Source: Candidatus Bathyarchaeota archaeon
GTDB taxonomy: Archaea; Thermoproteota; Bathyarchaeia; Bathyarchaeales; Bathycorpusculaceae
Assembly (NCBI GenBank): GCA_026014595.1
Contig: JAOZHY010000002.1
Location: 62,001-126,000, forward strand
DNA: 64,000 nt
Reading direction: 5' to 3'
This document shows positions 58,708-64,000 of the stretch, in pieces (position 1 is the first letter of the stretch; each line of letters opens with the position of its first letter). The translations under genes were made by a program, and so were the position numbers. The notes below the pieces were generated by a model. It worked only from the letters and a program-made list of their open reading frames with translations, was not told where the DNA came from and made no database searches.

Positions 58708-59799
58708 CTACACCCTTACAGGAAACGCCAAAACAAAACAGCCAACCAACACGATTGTCAATAGTTTCCTTTTACGGGATAGGCTAGACACGTCATCCAA
58801 CGGTCCCGGATGTCCAAACATCGACATAAAAATTATCAAAAACGCCATAACAATGAACTCCGTGCCCGAGAAAAGCAGAAGAGCAACCGAAGCAAACGTC
58901 AAAACAAGTCGCGGTCTGTCGCCTACAAGAGCAGACCTCGCCACATGACCACCATCCAACATAGCAGCAGGCAGCAAGTTCAGCATCGTAACAACCATGC
59001 CTGCCCACCCTGCCCAGAGCAAAGGGTGCAAAGCCCACCCATTATTTGCCCCCGTTAACGGCGGAATCAAGTTCAAACTGGACATAGCAGGCATCAAAAG
59101 CAGCCAGCTTACCGGAATCAAGCTCAATCCTCCACCATCAGCCGGCATAACCGTCGGAACAAGCAGCGTCATGCCAGCGGCACTAAAGATTAATGCAACC
59201 ACGAAACCTGCTATAGGACCGTTCGCTCCCACATCAAAAAGTGCGTCTCTGTTCGGCGGCAGAGATTTTTGCATGATTACCGCGCCCAAAGTTCCAAGCA
59301 TCGGTGGTCCCGGAATGAAGTACGGTGCAGTCGCGTCTATCCCCTTCTTGTTCGCGGTTAACTTGTGACCCATCTCATGGATGCCAAGCACCGTCAAAAT
59401 GGCTGCGGAAAAGATTGCCCCGCTCAGAAATGGGTTGAGACCGGTTTCTGAGAAACCAATATATCCTGTGAAAAACGTGGTGGCAACGGTTGCCAACAAC
59501 AAAATCAGGTTCGTTCGGGGATTGCTGGGCTTCACGGGCGGTTTCGGAACCACTCTCAGGACTATGCGGCCGTCTATTTTGCGAAGGAACGCAATCAACT
59601 GCATTTCTTCAAGCTTCTTCAGCAACCTGAGAAAAGCCTGCTTAGTCTCCTGAGGCCACACCAAATAATATGTTGGCGTGCCCTGATCCATCACTGCTTC
59701 TTGGACCTGGAACTCGCCGGAGACTAGCTGAGTTATTCTTTCGAAATCCGCTTGCTGAAACACTTGTGCATCAGCCATGCTCTCTGGTGCCTCGCTCAT
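58708..59799 (-). CDS. M50-family (site-2-like) membrane metalloprotease
   Basis: 363 aa. Zinc motif GIHEMGHKLTANKKG in a transmembrane helix and the third ligand in NLLPAAMLDGGHVARSALVG. About six hydrophobic segments, with a cytoplasmic N-terminal domain (QVFQQADFERITQLVSGEFQ). Site-2 proteases cleave transmembrane or signalling proteins. I start at the ATG at 59799 with GGAAAGGAGCC upstream; a longer frame to 59895 lacks support. Confidence 0.9.
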   Translation of the reverse strand: MSEAPESMADAQVFQQADFERITQLVSGEFQVQEAVMDQGTPTYYLVWPQETKQAFLRLLKKLEEMQLIAFLRKIDGRIVLRVVPKPPVKPSNPRTNLILLLATVATTFFTGYIGFSETGLNPFLSGAIFSAAILTVLGIHEMGHKLTANKKGIDATAPYFIPGPPMLGTLGAVIMQKSLPPNRDALFDVGANGPIAGFVVALIFSAAGMTLLVPTVMPADGGGLSLIPVSWLLLMPAMSSLNLIPPLTGANNGWALHPLLWAGWAGMVVTMLNLLPAAMLDGGHVARSALVGDRPRLVLTFASVALLLFSGTEFIVMAFLIIFMSMFGHPGPLDDVSSLSRKRKLLTIVLVGCFVLAFPVRV

Positions 59800-59964
59800 G
59801 GCTCCTTTCCTGACCTGTTTCCATGCTACAAGCCATTGGGAGATAAAAAAGCATATTGGCTTTTCCCGAGAAACACCAAAGTTCGACTTCTGCACCAGAA
59901 ATCACCGAATAACGGCGGCAAACGTTTTATTTATCTTTGACCGCAATCCAAACGAGAGATTCGC

Positions 59965-60570
59965 TTGAAGATTAAAACATTCACTGTCGGCATGCTGGCA
60001 ACCAACTGTTACGTGGTTAGCTGCCCAGAAACACTTGAAGCCATCGTGATAGACCCAGGACTAGACTATTCTCCTGAAGCTGAGCAGATTTTCCGTTACG
60101 TGAATGAGGGCAGTTTGAAGGTGAAGTTTATCGTGAACACACATGGACATCCAGACCACACCAGCGGAGACGGAATTCTAAAGAAGAAGTACGGTGTGCC
60201 CATCTGCATTCACGCGAAGGATGCGCATTTAATCCGAGACTTAGATGTGGAGTCTCCGCCGTCTAACGTCTTGCTGAAGGATGGGGACACGCTTAGATTT
60301 GGGAACGCGACGTTGAAAGTTATGCACACGCCGGGGCACACGTCTGGCGGCATTTCACTTGTGGGCGAGAACCTCGTATTTACGGGTGACACGTTGTTTG
60401 CCGGCGGGATTGGGCGAACAGATTTTCCAGAGAGTTCTGATAGTGATATGAGGATCTCGTTGAAAAAACTGCTGGGGTTGCCAGACTTTTTCGCGGTTTA
60501 TCCTGGGCATGGTGCCGCGTCGACGATTGGTGAGGAGAGGCGTGTTAATCTTTTCTTGCAGTGGCTTTGA
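59965..60570 (+). CDS. Metallo-beta-lactamase fold hydrolase (glyoxalase II-like)
   Basis: 201 aa. The metal motif VNTHGHPDHTSGDGILKKKY (HxHxDH), MHTPGHTSGGISLVGENLVF and the downstream FTGDTLFAGGIGRTDFPESS and YPGHGAASTIGEERR form a complete MBL active site of the YcbL/GloB class. Substrate could be S-lactoylglutathione analogues or other thioesters; cannot be told. TTG start. Confidence 0.88.
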   Translation: MKIKTFTVGMLATNCYVVSCPETLEAIVIDPGLDYSPEAEQIFRYVNEGSLKVKFIVNTHGHPDHTSGDGILKKKYGVPICIHAKDAHLIRDLDVESPPSNVLLKDGDTLRFGNATLKVMHTPGHTSGGISLVGENLVFTGDTLFAGGIGRTDFPESSDSDMRISLKKLLGLPDFFAVYPGHGAASTIGEERRVNLFLQWL

Positions 60571-60697
60571 TTTGGTGCTGTTTTGCGGATTTGGGGTTAG
60601 TTGATGGTCAGCGGTTTTTGTGAGTTGTAGTTGTCGTTTTTATTGTGGATATGTATTTGTGTTTAACATGTCTCCAATATTATCTATTGAGACGTAA

Positions 60698-60708
60698 TAT
60701 TTAATAGA
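60698..60708 (+). promoter_or_regulatory. TATA box of the second pilus locus
   Basis: AATATTTAATAG region centred about 38-40 nt before the ATG at 60742. AAAGGAG precedes the start by 8 nt. It is the only strong TATA-like element in the 171-nt gap after the metallo-beta-lactamase gene. Confidence 0.5.
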
Positions 60709-60741
60709 CTGGGCCATCCAACTACATAAAGGAGAACAAAA

Positions 60742-62382
60742 ATGCCCAAGCTACGCCTCAAAGAGTCCTTTTCAGGAATCAAAAACCTGAAAAAAATAAA
60801 AATAAACATACACTTCAAGAAAAAGCAGGAACAACTGCCAATCCCTCCGCCACCACCTAAACCAATACCGAAGGGACTCAAAGTTGTCGAGAAATATCCC
60901 CTATACGAACCATTTTCACACGTTGTAATAGTTCAAAACCCCAAAACAGGCGAACACCAATACATACTCGACGAACTCCAACTTGACCCACTTGAAAGAG
61001 GCGTATACAACCGCATACTAGAAATCCTCCTCGCGGAAATCGAGTCGCCAAAAGAGGAAATTCTCGACCCAAGAAAATTCTTCGCAGAAGAAGCCAAAAA
61101 AATAGTTGACAAATACCGAATCAGCTTGGGCTGGCTCCCGGATGTTTCATGGTACAAGATTCTCTACCACGCAGAACGCGACCTTGTCGGCTTCGGAAAA
61201 ATTGACCCCTTAATGCGCGACCCAAACATAGAAGACATCTCATGCGACGGTGTGAACAAACCAGTCTACATATGGCACAGAAAATACGAAAGCATAGAAA
61301 CAAACCTTGAATTCCCAAACGACGAAGTCCTCGACAACACCGTCGTCAAACTCGTCCACATGGCTGGAAAACACGTCAGCTCTGCCTTCCCCATAGTCGA
61401 CGCCTCGCTCCCAGGCAAGCACAGACTGGCCGTCTGTTACAGGCGAGAAATCACCCCATTCGGAACCGCATTCACAATCAGAAAATTCCGCGAAGACCCA
61501 TACTCAATCGTAGACTTAATCAACATCGGCACTTTCTCCGAAGAAATGGCCGCCTATTTCTGGGCATGCCTCGAAGCCAGATCATCTATCATGGTTTTAG
61601 GTGGAACTGCAGCAGGCAAAACAACCGCGCTAAACGCTTTGGCATGTTTGATTAAACCAGGCAGCAAAATCATCACCATCGAAGAAACAGCCGAGCTGAA
61701 CCTACCCCATGACAACTGGGTTTCACTAATCGCCCGACAAAGCTACGGCTTAGGCGGGAGCAGCGTAGGCGAAGTCGCCCTCTTCGACTTGGTAAAAACG
61801 TCAATGCGTCACCGCCCCGACATGCTCATAGTGGGTGAGGTCAGAGGTCAAGAAGCATACGTTCTCTTTCAGGCGTTAGCCACAGGCCACGGTGGCATGT
61901 GCACCATGCACGCTGAAAACTTGGATTCAGCCGTAAAGCGTCTTACACAAAAACCCATGGATATCTCACCCGCTTACATCCCGCTCATGAACATCGTGCT
62001 CTCAGTACAGCGTGTTCACCTTACGAAGGACAACGAGAAAAGAGCTTACAGAAGGGTCATCACAGTCAACGAGATTGCGGATTACGAGGATTACCGAATG
62101 CCCTTCAAGTGGCAACCCGCTAAAGACGACTACTTGATAGACTTCGACAAGAGTACTCTCTTGACGTCCATAGCTGAGCGCCAAGGCATATCGAAAAAAG
62201 ACCTGATCGAGGAAATTGAAAGACGCAGAGACGTCCTCCACTGGATGCGGGAGCGCAACATCAGAAGCTACCGGGACGTTGCTGCCATAGTTGCAGAATA
62301 CTATGCGAGACCTAAGCACATTTATGAGAAAGTTCTCGCAGGGGAGGAGGTAAAAGCAATTGCCGCTTCTAAAGTCGCTTGA
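60742..62382 (+). CDS. Type IV pilus / Tad-like secretion ATPase (locus 2)
   Basis: 546 aa, colinear with the ATPase of locus 1. N-terminal Lys/Pro-rich stretch (QLPIPPPPPKPIPKGLKVVE), then Walker A LGGTAAGKTTALN near residue 287, IITIEETAELNLPHDNW, Walker B MLIVGEVRGQEAYVLFQALA near 361 and GHGGMCTMHAENLDSAVKRL. It drives assembly or retraction of a second pilus-like system. The downstream platform gene starts inside its last codons. Confidence 0.92.
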   Translation: MPKLRLKESFSGIKNLKKIKINIHFKKKQEQLPIPPPPPKPIPKGLKVVEKYPLYEPFSHVVIVQNPKTGEHQYILDELQLDPLERGVYNRILEILLAEIESPKEEILDPRKFFAEEAKKIVDKYRISLGWLPDVSWYKILYHAERDLVGFGKIDPLMRDPNIEDISCDGVNKPVYIWHRKYESIETNLEFPNDEVLDNTVVKLVHMAGKHVSSAFPIVDASLPGKHRLAVCYRREITPFGTAFTIRKFREDPYSIVDLINIGTFSEEMAAYFWACLEARSSIMVLGGTAAGKTTALNALACLIKPGSKIITIEETAELNLPHDNWVSLIARQSYGLGGSSVGEVALFDLVKTSMRHRPDMLIVGEVRGQEAYVLFQALATGHGGMCTMHAENLDSAVKRLTQKPMDISPAYIPLMNIVLSVQRVHLTKDNEKRAYRRVITVNEIADYEDYRMPFKWQPAKDDYLIDFDKSTLLTSIAERQGISKKDLIEEIERRRDVLHWMRERNIRSYRDVAAIVAEYYARPKHIYEKVLAGEEVKAIAASKVA

Positions 62383-64000
62383 GGCGTGGTCGTTTCGCCT
62401 CTTCGGAGGCATAGCGCCCTACTTCCTTAAACATGTTTTCGAATTCAAAGACATGCTGGAAAGGGCACGAATCAAGATTTACCCTGAAACTTATGTTTCA
62501 CTAATGTTCTTCGTCGCCGTGCTAACCCTCCCAATAACCGCCGTGTCAGTGGTGCTTCTAATAGTATTCGGCTTCATGCCCGTCATATTTCTGATTCCTT
62601 TTCCATTCTACGTGATGGTAGGCTTCCTTATCATGCCGATGTCCAAAGCCAGCGACAGAGCCTCTGGCCTAGAAAGGGAGATGCCGTTCGCAGCAGCCTA
62701 TATCAGCGTCATGGCTTCTGGCGGTATCGCACCTTACACCAGCTTTAAACGGCTGGCAGAAGTCGAATTAATGCCTGCTTTTCGAGGCGAAGCTAGAGAA
62801 ATAATAAAAGACGTGGAAATCTTCGGCATCGACCCTCTAACGGCTTTGGAGCAAGCAGCGAAAAAGAACCCCTTAGACATATTCAGAGACTTCCTCTCAG
62901 GCTACGCGTCCACAGTCATCATAGGCGGAGACATAGGACACTTTCTTGAACGAAAAGCCGAGGAAATATTCAAGACACGCGCGTTACGTGTCAAAGCCGC
63001 GGCGGAACGGCTCGGCATGCTGCTGGAAACATTCATCATCGTCATGGTCATGATGTCGCTGTGCTTCTACATCCTCTTCAGCGTGGACTCAATCTACAGC
63101 GTGGGAGTGACCCTGTACTCGGGCATCATACTTTACACGTACTTGTTCACGCCTCTGCTGTCGCTCATGTTCATCTATCTGGCGCACAGCATGCAGCCTA
63201 AAACGCCCATCGTGGATATGCGTCCTTACAAGGTATTTGGGGTCTGCGGCGTGATTGGCATAGTCCTGTTCCTGCTGATGACGAACTTCATGGGCGCCGT
63301 GCAGGTCCCGCTGTTCAGTTCGCTTCAGGGAATCTTTGACTTGCCCATGGCGATTGCCATAGCCTTGTTCGTCGCCACCGCGCCAGCCGCTGTCGTCCAC
63401 ATGAAACTTGCAAAAGAAAAAGCCGGTATGGAAGCAGGCATCACCAGTTTCCTGAGAGACCTGACTGAGGTTCGGAAGACTGGTTTGTCGCCGGAGAAAT
63501 GCATCGAAAGCTTAGCCAACCGCGATTATGGAGTGTTCAGCAAGCAGCTGCGGAAAATCAGCAGCGAGATCAGTTGGGGCATACCTGTGAAGAAGGTTAT
63601 TATGGATTTTCTGAAGCGGACGAAGAGCTGGATGACTCAGCTGGTCATGTTTCTGCTGGTTGAAACCATCGACGTGGGCGGGGGCACGATTGCGATGATT
63701 GAGTCGCTTGCCCGGTTTAACAGTTTGACGCAGGAGGTTGAGAAGGAGAAGCGGATGTCGGTTCGCCCCTACATCATGATGCCGTATTTGGCGTCGATTT
63801 TGCTTGTGGCGACGACTATTATGATGATGAGTTTCACGACGGGCACGTTGACTGTGGGCATGCCGGGCGCGACGGGTCCGCAGAAGGATTTCACGATGAT
63901 GAAGACGATTTTCTTGACGTCAGTCATATTCCACAGCTACCTCATCGGTGTGGTGGCTGGGAAGATTAGTGAGGAGTCCGTTGCCGCCGGGTTCAAGCAC
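62360..64000 (+). CDS. Fused T2SF pilus platform protein (TadBC-like), right end truncated
   Basis: Open to the window end, at least 547 aa. I translated it by hand; a TTG at 62360 has GGAGGAGGT eight bases upstream, inside the ATPase 3' end. Two T2SF cytoplasmic domains are separated by membrane segments: first YISVMASGGIAPYTSFKRLA to ASTVIIGGDIGHFLERKAEE, second TSFLRDLTEVRKTGLSPEKC to VETIDVGGGTIAMIESLARF. The end IGVVAGKISEESVAAGFKH parallels the second half-protein in locus 1. Pilin genes for this locus, if any, lie beyond the window. Confidence 0.87.
   Translation, partial: MPLLKSLEAWSFRLFGGIAPYFLKHVFEFKDMLERARIKIYPETYVSLMFFVAVLTLPITAVSVVLLIVFGFMPVIFLIPFPFYVMVGFLIMPMSKASDRASGLEREMPFAAAYISVMASGGIAPYTSFKRLAEVELMPAFRGEAREIIKDVEIFGIDPLTALEQAAKKNPLDIFRDFLSGYASTVIIGGDIGHFLERKAEEIFKTRALRVKAAAERLGMLLETFIIVMVMMSLCFYILFSVDSIYSVGVTLYSGIILYTYLFTPLLSLMFIYLAHSMQPKTPIVDMRPYKVFGVCGVIGIVLFLLMTNFMGAVQVPLFSSLQGIFDLPMAIAIALFVATAPAAVVHMKLAKEKAGMEAGITSFLRDLTEVRKTGLSPEKCIESLANRDYGVFSKQLRKISSEISWGIPVKKVIMDFLKRTKSWMTQLVMFLLVETIDVGGGTIAMIESLARFNSLTQEVEKEKRMSVRPYIMMPYLASILLVATTIMMMSFTTGTLTVGMPGATGPQKDFTMMKTIFLTSVIFHSYLIGVVAGKISEESVAAGFKH

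Noticed and set aside
1-64000. CRISPR arrays, rRNA, tRNA genes and insertion-sequence transposases
   Set aside because: No regularly spaced repeats, no rRNA or convincing tRNA folds and no transposase motif could be found in the window.

Overview
The window is archaeal chromosomal DNA. Evidence: an exosome/SBDS/proteasome-alpha operon, ribosomal proteins L37Ae, S27e and L44e, eIF2-alpha and Nop10, KEOPS Pcc1, prefoldin-beta, a geranylgeranyl-reductase-type lipid enzyme, many Lrp/AsnC regulators, archaeal TATA boxes and LysW-dependent amino-acid synthesis. Anaerobic class III ribonucleotide reductase, GTP-dependent PEP carboxykinase and zinc-ribbon and small output-domain proteins known from TACK archaea point to an anaerobic TACK lineage, most likely Bathyarchaeia. 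That placement is inference; there is no rRNA gene here to confirm it.

Region 1 (1-16.9 kb) is an amino-acid island. argG-argH-carA-carB runs on the minus strand. thrB-thrC-hom-lysC runs on the plus strand and meets a minus-strand lysW-lysX-lysY-lysZ-lysJ-lysK operon that carries lysine (and probably ornithine) intermediates on the LysW carrier. The argG and lysW promoters share a 60-bp block (46 identities), so the two operons probably form one regulon. Divergent regulators lie beside them: an ACT-like protein next to argG and an Lrp/LysM-type protein next to lysW. argG appears to start at an ATA codon.

Region 2 (17-27.6 kb) holds a rubredoxin-thiamine-diphosphate enzyme fusion, then pcc1, rpl37ae, rrp42, rrp41, rrp4, SBDS and psmA (minus). 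Divergent from psmA are prefoldin-beta, a DUF3194-type gene, a DHH phosphoesterase and an ECF transporter module without its S subunit.

Region 3 (27.6-36.7 kb) has a Tad/archaellum-like pilus operon with two small pilins, a multi-zinc-ribbon protein, an endonuclease IV-like protein and the rpl44e-rps27e-eIF2a-nop10-PAC2 operon. Region 4 (36.9-42.3 kb) is a compact virus-derived cassette: HK97-type capsid protein, portal, small accessory proteins, a tail-type protein and a repeat-rich DUF2341 fibre-like protein, with a divergent ribbon-helix-helix gene. No terminase, protease or integrase is visible.

Region 5 (42.3-64 kb) has a response regulator, nrdR-nrdD-nrdG, a LeuA/homocitrate-synthase family gene, a double-length Lrp regulator divergent from a large surface beta-propeller protein, a geranylgeranyl reductase, an Lrp gene divergent from an AsnRS-like asparagine synthetase, PEP carboxykinase, a site-2 protease, a metallo-beta-lactamase protein and a second pilus locus cut by the window end. 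A roughly 80-90-bp repeat occurs three times (16.9, 34.2 and 36.8 kb), each time just 3' of a gene in the same orientation.
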